Shown here: one piece after another, positions 29,483 to 38,692 of the stretch
Layout: every line of letters begins with the position of its first letter
Position numbering within the stretch: the first letter of the stretch is position 1
Source of the DNA: Triparma columacea
Lineage: Eukaryota; Sar; Bolidophyceae; Parmales; Triparmaceae
Length of the DNA stretch: 52,461 nucleotides
Direction of reading: 5' to 3'
Assembly: GCA_030267965.1 (NCBI GenBank)
Contig: BRYA01000471.1
Location: 1-52,461, forward strand
The notes under the pieces: model-generated
Told to the model about the DNA's origin: nothing
Database searches by the model: none
The model's input: only the letters and a program-made list of their open reading frames with translations
Made by a program: the position numbers and the translations under genes

Positions 29483-29559
29483 TTCTAATTTTATGGTGCT
29501 TCTCTTTGGAAATATAGATGTTTTCTAATTATTACTTCGTCTTAAGTTGTCCCACTCAC

Positions 29560-30226
29560 CTGTCCTCCAGCAGCCTCTCCCTCCTGACCTTGATCTGCAC
29601 GCAGCTCGGTGCCCTGAAACCCCCGTCGTCCTTGACCCCGCTGAAAGCGTGCATTATGCTCTTCGCATGCCTCACCAGCGCGCACCACATCCCGTACCTC
29701 TCTTCGAACTCCATCGCGAACGGCACATCCTTGAGGATCCTGCCTGTCTTCGCGAACTGGTTGGGTGGGGGCAGGGTTAGGGTTGAAAGGGACACTGACT
29801 GGGCCAAGGTTGTCGTTGCTACGAATCAGCAAACCTCCTACTCACCACCATGCTCTTATTCCCGTCCAAGCTGACCCTCTCGATAACGTTCATCCTGCAC
29901 CTAGCCCCAATCCCCCCCCCCCCCACAGGCCTGTTGAAGCAGTCCTGGATCCTATGGTAGAGCCTCCTGTTATAGAAGTTCTCCCTCAGCTGGAGATGGG
30001 GCGCGCAGCCTTTCCTGGTCGCCGGGGAGACGTACCTGGACCCCAAGGACAGGGTGAGGCCGAAGAAGTCCCTGACACGGCCAAAGGCAATCAGGAAAGC
30101 GTAGCCAAGGTAAGTGGTGAAGGCGGCAAACCACTTGATGTTGTGCTCCGGGGGCGGGTGGGTGGCGGAGTATTGGCGGAGCGACTCGATGCGCTCGCGA
30201 ACGTCGGAGTAAGGGTCCTCGTCCAT
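29560..30226 (-). pseudogene. Serine palmitoyltransferase subunit 2 (LCB2/SPTLC2), truncated N-terminal part
   Basis: Exon 1 is 30226-29846 and exon 2 is 29756-29560. The N-terminus (residues ~30-125) has the LCB2 pattern: a membrane helix (TYLGYAFLIAFG), VRDFFG, NFYNRRLYHRIQDCFNRP and ERVSLDGNKS. Exon 2 continues FAKTGRILKDV, still alignable to the family, then departs into unrelated sequence. It ends at a good donor (GACAG-gtgagt, 29560). The whole PLP-dependent aminotransferase domain, which condenses serine with palmitoyl-CoA in sphingolipid synthesis, is missing, and another gene starts 78 bases beyond. It is either a broken copy or its exons lie across an unusually long intron left of 28.9 kb. 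The start at 30226 follows an in-frame stop and has a good context. Confidence 0.65.
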
Positions 30227-30733
30227 CTCAGGCCGTTGAAGGACCTCCTATTGTGCCTGGTGGCTTTTTTTGAGGACTTCACCGTGGATCTCTTGCGGGA
30301 GTTCGACCGGTTAGTTGTGCGAGTTGTATGCGTTGTCTTCTTTGCCTTATTACCATTCTCGGGCGTAGAAGAACGGCCATTTTTACTATTTTTACGGGAG
30401 GTTGGTGTTGTGCTCCCATTGATGCTCTTTGTTGACCTACTGCGGCTCCGTCTTGTATCCCTGAGATATGGACACGAGTAATATTATCAAAACGAATCGA
30501 ATGGAATGTATAAGAAGGGGTGAGAATGGGTTAGTATGGAAATATCTGCAGAGGGAAGGGGCCACTCGGGGAGATGGGTGATTTGTTTAAACTAGATTAC
30601 GTAGATATAGACATGGAGAAGGCAAGGAATGGACAAGAAAACTATAAAAGGGTCAATTCGCGACTAACAGAAACGCCAAAAGTCAACCTCACATTCTGCT
30701 CAATTTTGGTGGTCAAGTGGAATGGGAAAACAC
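30227..30733. other. Region between truncated LCB2 and the third LRR_5 pair
   Basis: On the minus strand, 30465-30240 holds an open stretch rich in Ser/Arg/Lys/Thr preceded by an acceptor-like ctcag. It could be an upstream exon of the LCB2 gene but does not join in frame. A 69-codon plus-strand frame at 30574 has no supporting feature. Confidence 0.35.
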
Positions 30734-31005
30734 CCAGAATTTGGCAAAGAAAACTGGATTATTACCTGTATTATAGGCGTTAGCTACTCTTCACAACCGT
30801 CCAAACTCTTCACAATATAATCAACAATACTACTACCTACACAGTATCCAAACACATTATAGGCTTTAGCTCCAATTTGGTCACCAAAAAACTACATCGC
30901 CCAAATACCTTTCAATCTCCTCCTCTCCATCTAAACATTTACGCCATATCTTAGCTCGAGCGCTGTCAGTACTATTACAATCATCCTTCCCAAATCCTTC
31001 CCAAA
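30734..31005 (+). promoter_or_regulatory. LRR_5 cassette 5' module, type B (copy 3)
   Basis: It aligns with 14218-14494 and 15872-16149 over cccagaatttggcaaagaaaa, tattatag, actcttcacaata, caaacacat, aggctttagct and ccaaatccttcccaaaatg. More diverged at its left end than the other two copies. Confidence 0.6.
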
Positions 31006-32076
31006 ATGCCCAAATCAGCAGTATACTCTGGCATAGAGAGCTTCTCTGGCGATCGTGAACTCACAGAGGTGACTTTTGCAGAGGGAGTGACGTCGATTGG
31101 GGATAACGCCTTCTACGACTGCTCCTCCCTCACGGCCATTACCATTCCAGTTGGAGTGACGATGATTAGTGAATATGCCTTCAGGGGATGCTCCTCCCTC
31201 ACGGCCATCACAATCCCAGATGGAGTGATGACGATTGGCGAATTCGCCTTCTGGCAATGCTCCTCCCTCACGGCCATCACAATCCCGGACGGAGTGAATA
31301 CAACTGGCGAAGGCGCCTTCTGCGGATGCTCCTCCCTCACGGCCATCACCATCCCGGACTCAGTGACGACAATTAGCGAGGGCGCCTTTGCGAGTTGCTC
31401 CGCCCTCACGGCCATTACCATCCCGGACGGAGTGACGACAATTGAGCGTTACGCCTTCTACGAATGCTCCTCCCTCACGGCCATCACAATCCCGGACGGA
31501 GTGACGTATATTGACGAGTGCACCTTCTGGGAATGCTCCTCCCTCACGGCTATCACAATCCCGGACTCAGTGACAATGATTGACAACTGGGCCTTCAATG
31601 GATGCTCCTCCCTCACGGCCATCACCATCCCGGACCCAGTGACGACGATTTGCAATGGCGCCTTCTACGGATGCTCCTCCCTAACTAAACTCAGTCTATC
31701 TCCCGTTGTCTCCATCGGTGAAGACTGCTTCTTGGACTGCACTGCCCTAATCGCTGCCGCTGCCGACAAAAACATGCCGACTGTCTCGGACCTCCTCCAT
31801 TACAGGTGGCACCGCAAACCCGCTGTGATGGAACGCGTCACCGCTCTACTATGCCTCAAGGGAACCTGGGATCACGTGGAGGATCAACCTAGTGGATCGG
31901 ATAGTCTGAAGCGGAAGCGAACGGACGAAGATGAGGGGGAGGAGGAGGATGAGGGGGGGTTGGAGGAGGACGCGTCGTCATCGTCATCATCGTCGGACGA
32001 AGCTCCGCTTAGGTTAACCGAAACACGCGAGAAGATCCCGAAAGTTTTGTGGAGAGTAATTCTGGAGTTTCTGTAA
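31006..32076 (+). CDS. BspA-type leucine-rich repeat protein (LRR_5 family), copy 5
   Basis: 356 residues, one exon. It starts MPKSAVYSGIESF, almost the same as copy 4, followed by about 10 repeats and the C-terminal module. The linker between WDHVED and the conserved end is expanded by a basic patch (LKRKR) and a Glu/Asp/Ser run (~315-335). The basic patch, as in copy 3, could act as a nuclear signal. It ends PKVLWRVILEFL. This copy has a type B 5' module while its downstream neighbour has type A. Confidence 0.9.
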   Translation: MPKSAVYSGIESFSGDRELTEVTFAEGVTSIGDNAFYDCSSLTAITIPVGVTMISEYAFRGCSSLTAITIPDGVMTIGEFAFWQCSSLTAITIPDGVNTTGEGAFCGCSSLTAITIPDSVTTISEGAFASCSALTAITIPDGVTTIERYAFYECSSLTAITIPDGVTYIDECTFWECSSLTAITIPDSVTMIDNWAFNGCSSLTAITIPDPVTTICNGAFYGCSSLTKLSLSPVVSIGEDCFLDCTALIAAAADKNMPTVSDLLHYRWHRKPAVMERVTALLCLKGTWDHVEDQPSGSDSLKRKRTDEDEGEEEDEGGLEEDASSSSSSSDEAPLRLTETREKIPKVLWRVILEFL

Positions 32077-32094
32077 CTCTTTGTTGTTTGTCAG

Positions 32095-32180
32095 ACAGGA
32101 GTGAAACAATCGGATCGGATCATAATACTAGATGACAATATTTAAAACTCTTCGTTGTTCAATCAATCGTTCAATTGTTT
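32095..32180 (+). repeat. LRR_5 cassette 3' module (copy 3)
   Basis: Contains gagtgaaacaatcggatc, ataatactagatgacaat and ttcaatcaatcgttcaatt, matching 4664-4735. A five-base duplication (ggatcggatc) distinguishes it. Confidence 0.6.
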
Positions 32181-32267
32181 TATCTGAACTACATTTTGAT
32201 TTGAGACCTGACCTCTCTCTGTCTTTATTTTTTGGCAAAATTTAATCTTATCGAAATAAAGGTAAGG

Positions 32268-32718
32268 CGGGACAACAATGACAATAATGACACTTGTTAA
32301 GGCTTTCACCAGTTGTCATTTGTTGTATTGTTGATTTTAATCTCCTATTCACGTCCAAGTTCAAGTTATCTCCCCTCTTCAATCGTGGTCGAGACTGAGT
32401 ATTCATTGGGTTTGGATTATTCGTCTCATAGACGAGATAATACTACTTTCGGCCACAATCATGATATATAAATTATTGCGTTGGGAATACTATCGGGCAG
32501 ATAAAGCTATTAACGCCGCAATGACGCATTCCTTGAGGGTCTCACAATCTCTCTCCCTTGTTCTTACTCCATTACACCACACTAACCCTCCTGATTCACG
32601 TCAATAATGTAGGAATTCGTTGAGGATTGAAGCTGTTAACGACAAGACTGTATAATAAATCGAGGGTTAAGGTTAGGTTACTAAAAGTACAGTATAAAAG
32701 ATCCTCTCCATCCCTTCT
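32268..32718 (+). promoter_or_regulatory. LRR_5 cassette 5' module, type A (copy 3)
   Basis: It aligns with 4813-5283 and 2630-3064. The hairpin CGTCT-CAT-AGACG is at 32422-32434, followed by gagataatactactttcgg, cgcattccttgagggtctca at 32525-32544 and aaagatcctctcc at 32697-32709. After that, extra sequence separates it from the ancestral ccccttccc leader, which is now inside the coding region. Confidence 0.65.
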
Positions 32719-33687
32719 ATGAGTGAATTTGACTTTGCTTATGGTGATGACTATAGTGATGACTATAGTGATGAGTATGGTGATGGTGATGGAGACTATG
32801 ATGACTTCCAAAATGTGTACTATCCCCTTCCCAAAACAGCAGTATACTCCGGAACAGGGAGCTTCAGAGGCAATCATGTACTCACAGAAGTGACTTTTGC
32901 AGAGGGAGTGACAACGATTGGCAATGGCGCCTTCTACGACTGCTCCTCCCTCACGGCCATCACCATCCCGGACTCAGTGACGATGATTGGCGGTGGCGCC
33001 TTCTACAAATGCTCCTCCCTCACGGCCATCACCCTCCCGGATGGAGTGACAACGATTGGCGAAGACGCCTTCTACGGATGCTCCTCTCTCGCGGCCATCA
33101 CGATCCCAGACTCAGTGATGTCGATTGGCGATGGCGCCTTCTGGGGATGCTCCTCCCTCACGGTCATCACCATCCCAAACTATGTGATGTCGATTGGCAA
33201 TTACGCCTTCGACATGTGCTCCTCCCTCACGGCCATCACAATCCCGGACGGAGTGATGTGGATTGGCGAGGGCGCCTTCGAAGACTGCTCCTCCCTCGCG
33301 GCCATCACAATCCCGGACTCAGTGGCATCGATTGGCCATTGGGCCTTCAGAGATTGCTCCGCCCTAACGAAACTCAGTCTATCTCCCGCTGTCTCCATCG
33401 GTTCAGACTGCTTCTGGGGCTGCACCGCCCTAATCACTGCCGCTGCCGATCAAAATATGTCGACCGTCTCGGACCTCCTCCATTCTAGGTGGCACCGCAT
33501 ACAAGCACGCGTCACCGCTCTTCTATGCCTCAAGGGAATCTGCTGGGATCACGTGGAGTATCAACCCAGTGGACCGGATAGTCTGACGCAGAAGAAAATG
33601 GACGGAGTTGAAGCACCGCTAAGGGAAACTGAGGCACGTGAGAAGATCCCGAAAGTTTTGTGGAGAGTAATTCTGGAGTTTCTGTAA
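32719..33687 (+). CDS. BspA-type leucine-rich repeat protein (LRR_5 family), copy 6, with new acidic N-terminus
   Basis: 322 residues, one exon, about 8 repeats plus the C-terminal module ending PKVLWRVILEFL. Unlike the other copies, the conserved N-terminus (PKTAVYSGTGSF) has no start codon of its own. The nine bases that carry ATG in copy 2 are missing at 32830-32835. Translation must begin at 32719 in what was leader sequence, adding ~37 residues made mostly of Asp/Tyr repeats (DDYSDDYSDEYGDGDGD). The frame is open throughout, so the gene looks functional. Confidence 0.85.
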   Translation: MSEFDFAYGDDYSDDYSDEYGDGDGDYDDFQNVYYPLPKTAVYSGTGSFRGNHVLTEVTFAEGVTTIGNGAFYDCSSLTAITIPDSVTMIGGGAFYKCSSLTAITLPDGVTTIGEDAFYGCSSLAAITIPDSVMSIGDGAFWGCSSLTVITIPNYVMSIGNYAFDMCSSLTAITIPDGVMWIGEGAFEDCSSLAAITIPDSVASIGHWAFRDCSALTKLSLSPAVSIGSDCFWGCTALITAAADQNMSTVSDLLHSRWHRIQARVTALLCLKGICWDHVEYQPSGPDSLTQKKMDGVEAPLRETEAREKIPKVLWRVILEFL

Positions 33688-33813
33688 ACTCTTTGTTGTA
33701 ATGTGGGCGTTTTTTCATTAAAAAAAGTGCGTTTTCATTCTAAATAGGTACGTAAAACGGAAATAGAAAGGTAGGTAGGTAGATTTAAGCCGGGGTGCAG
33801 GCTGGGTTACGTT

Positions 33814-34276
33814 ATGGAGGTGAGAAGGGGTTAAGGGGGAGGAAAGGGGGTGGGGAGTAAAGGAGGGGGGCAAGGCGCACCGCGGAGAACCATGCTAACG
33901 CACCTTTCCTCCCCCCTTCTCTCTCTCGCCCCTCTTAGCACCAGGAGGAGTATGGTCGGACAAAGGGACCCTTGGGCGGTGGGGAGGTGGACAGCGAGAG
34001 CGATACCGACTCTGACACTTCTGACATTGACTATTCACCGGCGGAGGGGGAGGATGACGAGTGGGACGAGGAGGAGGTGGGGCAGCCGAAGGATGACAGG
34101 GAGAAGCTGGCCCGGATAACGAAGAGGAACTTTCTTCGGCTCTACAAGCCGAGGTACAAGTCTCTTACGAGGTCCATGCCGAGAGAGAAACCCAAGCACT
34201 ACGAGGGGTGGTTGTTGGTTAGACAAGAGAGGGTGAGTGGAAAGAAGGGGGCAAAATCACGAGGGGGGGGGGCAGT
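33814..34276 (+). CDS. Acidic protein, start of a gene cut by the assembly gap
   Basis: Exon with acceptor cctcttag begins at 33939: HQEEYGRTKG, then a long Asp/Glu/Ser tract, then a basic region (RITKRNFLRLYKPRYK) and HYEGWLLVRQER, where a gtgagt donor follows (about 34230). A six-base first exon (ATG GAG, 33814-33819, donor gtgaga) would fit in phase, but this is a weak call. YEGWLLVRQ resembles the first strand of a pleckstrin-homology domain; the rest lies in the gap from 34277. Identity unknown. Confidence 0.45.
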
Positions 34277-34941
34277 NNNNNNNNNNNNNNNNNNNNNNNN
34301 NNNNNNNNNNNNNNNNNNNNNNNNNNNNNNNNNNNNNNNNNNNNNNNNNNNNNNNNNNNNNNNNNNNNNNNNNNNNNNNNNNNNNNNNNNNNNNNNNNNN
34401 NNNNNNNNNNNNNNNNNNNNNNNNNNNNNNNNNNNNNNNNNNNNNNNNNNNNNNNNNNNNNNNNNNNNNNNNNNNNNNNNNNNNNNNNNNNNNNNNNNNN
34501 NNNNNNNNNNNNNNNNNNNNNNNNNNNNNNNNNNNNNNNNNNNNNNNNNNNNNNNNNNNNNNNNNNNNNNNNNNNNNNNNNNNNNNNNNNNNNNNNNNNN
34601 NNNNNNNNNNNNNNNNNNNNNNNNNNNNNNNNNNNNNNNNNNNNNNNNNNNNNNNNNNNNNNNNNNNNNNNNNNNNNNNNNNNNNNNNNNNNNNNNNNNN
34701 NNNNNNNNNNNNNNNNNNNNNNNNNNNNNNNNNNNNNNNNNNNNNNNNNNNNNNNNNNNNNNNNNNNNNNNNNNNNNNNNNNNNNNNNNNNNNNNNNNNN
34801 NNNNNNNNNNNNNNNNNNNNNNNNNNNNNNNNNNNNNNNNNNNNNNNNNNNNNNNNNNNNNNNNNNNNNNNNNNNNNNNNNNNNNNNNNNNNNNNNNNNN
34901 NNNNNNNNNNNNNNNNNNNNNNNNNNNNNNNNNNNNNNNNN
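34277..34941. other. Assembly gap (665 N)
   Basis: The gap hides the 3' parts of two convergent genes: the acidic protein on the plus strand and the solute-binding protein on the minus strand. Confidence 1.
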
Positions 34942-36473
34942 CGTTCTGGACGTATCTATCGTATAGCTCCTTCAGATAGGTCCTAGTCCCTTCTATCATG
35001 TTCTGGACCTTGGGAGAATCCATCACTGTCTTCACGCGGTCCTCGGAGCGAACGTCGACCCAGGACGGAGCAATTGGGTAGGTTGAGGCTAGTGAACTGA
35101 AGGTGGATAAAGTATCTGATGAGGCTATGGCCTCCTTGACATACTTCGACGTGATGTAATCAGAGTAGAACGAGGGCGGAAAGGAAGCGGTGATCACCTT
35201 CTGCTCACGCAAGAATTCCGCAGTAGCTGCCGTTGAAACGGCGGTTCCCTGTTGAACGCAGTTGAGGTCGGGATCAGCTAGGTACCTACAGGAGATCTGA
35301 GTCGTGGGGGTGAAGAACTCAAATGCCTCGAGAGTTGCGACAGAGGCGGCAAAAAAATCGTCAGTCGACGTATCCCTCAAGCAGACGTCAGCGCAGTCTC
35401 TGCAATTTAGCGGGGGAGGGGAGGAGCGAAGTGACGAGCAGAAAGGTTATTAGTCAAATGTGCCCCGATGCTTTTGCTGCCGGTTCGTTCCTCGCCGCCC
35501 GCCCCTACCTGATGTTGTTGTCGCCTACACCCCAATCGTCGCTATTATTTATGTAGTCGAGATCAAGGTTTGCTAGGATCTTGGTGAATTTCTTGACATG
35601 ATCCTCGTTGTGTGTAGACTCTGCAAGCCACGCGTTATCGTACACAAAATTATTGAACGTCTCCTTCCCCCAAGAGGACAGCGCGCGAGCCGTTATTAGG
35701 ACTGTGCCAGATGCCTTAATATGGTCAAGGCATGAGCCCCAGCAGAACGCCGCATCGATCGCTCCCTCGTCCCACGCGCTTTGAATGTCCCCACCCGACA
35801 TCGGCACGAAATTGACCTCTTTTAAAGGGATCGAGAAGAGCTCGGCAATGAAGAGAGAATGGAAGTGAGCTGTGCTTCCTTGCACGTACGCGACTTTCTT
35901 GGAGCGCAGGTCCGATGGAGAGTATATCTGAGAGTTTGGATGCGTCACCATTCCCTGTGAATCGCCCTTAGAGTGAAGGGTGTAGAAATCCGTGGACTCC
36001 ATCCCCCTACTGAGCGTAAGGGCAAAGGGAGAGGATCCCATGGCAGCCATCTGGAGCTCCCCGTTCTGAAGCTTCTTTCCTGCTTTGGTACCACTCGATT
36101 GAGGGTAAAAGATGAAGCAGGCGTCATCGGTGTCGAACCACCTGGAGTGGGGCGGCGAGGAGCGAAGTATGTAAGAGAAGTGAAGCGAGGAGCAAGTGAT
36201 ATTGCGAGGGTGAAGCGAAACGAAGGTTGGACGAAGCGACAGCGAAAGTAAAGATATATGGCTGGAGTCTCCTCGATTGTCCCCCTCTCTCGCTTCCAAC
36301 ACTCACCTGTTCTTCACAGCGACCTCAAACGGTTGCTCCTCTTTGAAATACCCTACATTGATCACAGTTTTACCATCGGGGCACGTAGTTTGAGGTGAAG
36401 ATAATATCAGGGCGGGGAACGTCGAAAAGAGGAAGAGGAAGTAGAAGTTTGTAGTAATGAATGATGTAACCAT
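34942..36473 (-). CDS. TauA/NMT1-like periplasmic solute-binding protein domain, eukaryotic gene, 3' end in gap
   Basis: Exons are 36473-36307, 36141-35509 and 35399 into the gap, phases consistent. The first ~25 residues form a signal peptide (TTNFYFLFLFSTFPALILSS). The mature part follows the fold of bacterial taurine/sulfonate and thiamine-precursor binding proteins: a first strand VINVGYFKEEQPF, MAAMGSSPFALTLSRG, VAYVQGSTAHFHSLF, VNFVPMSGGDIQSAWDEG, IDAAFCWGSCLDHI, then a CRYL segment and LREQKVI. In bacteria these deliver ligand to ABC permeases. Here the protein would be secreted or membrane-anchored; what follows it is hidden by the gap, and fusion to a receptor or enzyme domain is possible. 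Introns and a eukaryotic signal show it is resident and not contamination. Confidence 0.75.
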
Positions 36474-36874
36474 CTTTTACACACACAGACCGGGCAACAG
36501 TTTCAGGTTGACCCTATGAAATAATGACGTAGGCTGAAGAGTTAGATCAGAGTGGAACATGGATAGGCCGACCGGGCAATTCGCAAGCTTCAAAACATCA
36601 TTGCCTACCTACCTGAGCAAAGATGGGATGGATTAGGGGTTTAGTAGCCAGCTGTTTATTTCGATTTATTACCTTGGGTAGTATTTATTTTGCCCAGCTC
36701 CGAACTCCGAACCAGCCCCAGTCCGGCTCCAAAAATTCCTAGGTTTTTTTTCTCCTAGTACTAGCAGTGTCTACGCCAACAGCAGCAAACTCCATAACCG
36801 TTTGTACGTACGTTGAACTGCCTGCCAAAAATTTCTTTGAAGTAAACCTAAGTAAGTAACAAGTATCTTCCCGT
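36474..36874. other. Divergent intergenic region
   Basis: About 400 bases between two divergently transcribed genes. AT-rich near 36650-36690. It should contain both promoters; I see no specific motif. Confidence 0.45.
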
Positions 36875-38254
36875 ATGTCGAGGCGTTCTCCAAGGCTCCT
36901 AGCAGCAGCACCTGCACCAAAACAACAACAACCCACAAAGACCTCAAAGAAGAAGTCCACCGGGGGTTCAAAGAAGCGTAAGGTAACATCAACGTCTAAG
37001 CAGGCAGAGATGATTGAGGAGCAGGCAGAGACGATTGAGGAGCAGGCAGAGACGATTGAGGGGCAGGCAGAGAGGATTGAGGAGCAGGCAGAGAGGATCC
37101 AGGAGCAGACGGAGATGATTGAAGAGCAGGCCAAGAAGATCGCAGATCAGGCTGAGACGATCGAGGGTGTCGCTGCGGCGATCGCGGAACAGACAAGGAC
37201 GATCAAGACGCAGGTGGAGAAGCAGACCAGATTGAAGACCTTAATTGAGGAGAGAGATGACACTATTCAAGATTTGAGAGAGTCAATTCTAGATCTTAGG
37301 GATGCAAATAAACAACAAGCCACCGAGATCAACAACCTGAAGAGCACTATTGTAGAATCTACTCCCATCACCAATATCGACTTTATAGACAAGACTACAT
37401 GCCCCCGCCCATTAGATCTCCTCGTTCGGGCTGCTAGGATGAACGCGAAACCAACGCGCTTGGTGCTCCACTGTGCCAAGGAAGACTTTGGGACATTGAT
37501 GAAGTTGCTGAAGAAGATCAACCTGTCCGCAGTTGAGGAACTCAGCTTTTATTCACTCTACAACCACACTTGGGGAGGGGGATATGGTGCTGCTCCGCGT
37601 CTACTCGGCGATCCAAATCTTTATCCGCGTGTCCAAGATACCGCTCTCCTCCCCCAAAATCAGGACACTTACAACTCATGCGTACTGAGCCGTCCGATCG
37701 ATGGGTTTGACTCTGCCCCTTCCATAATTGGGGACCTCTTTGACAAGTCCCTCTCAAACATAACCCTCAAGATTGACACTTCACATCATTTGGGTGCATT
37801 GGCTACCGTCCGAAATCTTGTGCACCTCACACTTCTCTTTAATGTTGTGCGCTCCCAGGGGAATGGTTACGCTGTTACCCACTGCAAGCAGTTTGACCTA
37901 CGCACTTTACACGCACTCCAGCACTTGGAGATTGTTGGTTTCGCTGGCAACGATCCCATCGACTTCATTAAATCGAATTCGATCACGAAACTTGAGCTGG
38001 GACGTAACAACAAGGGTATCTTAATCATCGATATGGATTGCCCTGAGCTTCGTTGCATCAAGGGCGAAGCTGGTTACTATGGGCTTGGTTTTGGAGCTGA
38101 TGAGAAAGCGGTGATGGAGAGTGGGGAGGAGGCCAAAGTCAGCCAGGGTGTATGGGGTCGCTTCGGTTCCTCTTTCTCTGACAATATCCGCAAGTTGACG
38201 TGGAATGTGCACAAGGACTGCGTCATCAAGGCGGAGGGTGGTTACCCTTATTGA
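36875..38254 (+). CDS. Coiled-coil protein with heptad repeat and a C-terminal LRR-like domain
   Basis: 459 residues, one exon. The N-terminus is basic with RRSPRLLA and a KKRKV nuclear-signal-like motif at ~34-38. Residues ~44-160 are a perfect-looking heptad array (EEQAETI and variants) that will form a long coiled coil. The C-terminal ~270 residues are globular with leucine-spaced segments (LVHLTLLFNV, LQHLEIVGF, ITKLELGR, LRCIKGE) suggestive of irregular leucine-rich repeats. Nuclear location is inferred from the basic motif only. Function unknown. Confidence 0.7.
   Translation: MSRRSPRLLAAAPAPKQQQPTKTSKKKSTGGSKKRKVTSTSKQAEMIEEQAETIEEQAETIEGQAERIEEQAERIQEQTEMIEEQAKKIADQAETIEGVAAAIAEQTRTIKTQVEKQTRLKTLIEERDDTIQDLRESILDLRDANKQQATEINNLKSTIVESTPITNIDFIDKTTCPRPLDLLVRAARMNAKPTRLVLHCAKEDFGTLMKLLKKINLSAVEELSFYSLYNHTWGGGYGAAPRLLGDPNLYPRVQDTALLPQNQDTYNSCVLSRPIDGFDSAPSIIGDLFDKSLSNITLKIDTSHHLGALATVRNLVHLTLLFNVVRSQGNGYAVTHCKQFDLRTLHALQHLEIVGFAGNDPIDFIKSNSITKLELGRNNKGILIIDMDCPELRCIKGEAGYYGLGFGADEKAVMESGEEAKVSQGVWGRFGSSFSDNIRKLTWNVHKDCVIKAEGGYPY
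37003..37140. repeat. 21-base minisatellite coding heptads
   Basis: Units like gagcaggcagagacgattga repeat about six times and encode EEQAETI. Copy number is probably variable. Confidence 0.85.
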
Positions 38255-38692
38255 TTCAAAGTGATCTGACGAACGACTAATTAGCATTTACATATCAAAG
38301 AGCATCCCATAGTTTTAGCATTATCGACATAACAACGATTCACTATTATGCATCTTCTCTCCGAACTTAATGTATTAGGAGGACTACGCCGCGGTCAGCT
38401 GCGGCGCGTAGAACTTCCAGCCTCACCATCTGGGACAACAGCGTGGGAACGAAGTGGACAAACGGGGACGTTACGAGGTCGGAAGAGTTCAATGAAATTT
38501 GCGGGCAGCCCGAGCTAGGAATTATTTCCTACATATGTATATATTAAATCCAAAGTCCAAGGAAGGTCAGAGAATTCAGTTACATTTATTTTGATTTGGA
38601 GTTGGTATCATTCATCCACCTACTCTATCCCTCGTCCACAATTTACGCAGCTCTTTCGACGCATCGCTGTTCTTTCGAAGCCTCGCGCAAAA
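38255..38692. other. Intergenic region without a gene
   Basis: No coding signal apart from an in-frame extension of the next gene from 38591. A short palindrome-like stretch (gccgcggtcagctgcggcgc, 38387-38406) stands out as possible hairpin. Confidence 0.4.

Noticed and set aside
29542..30481. Plus-strand frames opposite LCB2 (for example 29765-30481)
   Set aside because: High-GC shadow of the minus-strand exons, where LCB2 homology is clear.
30574..30783. 69-codon plus-strand frame before LRR_5 copy 5
   Set aside because: No domain, no conservation with other type B modules over its left part, and it overlaps the cassette leader.
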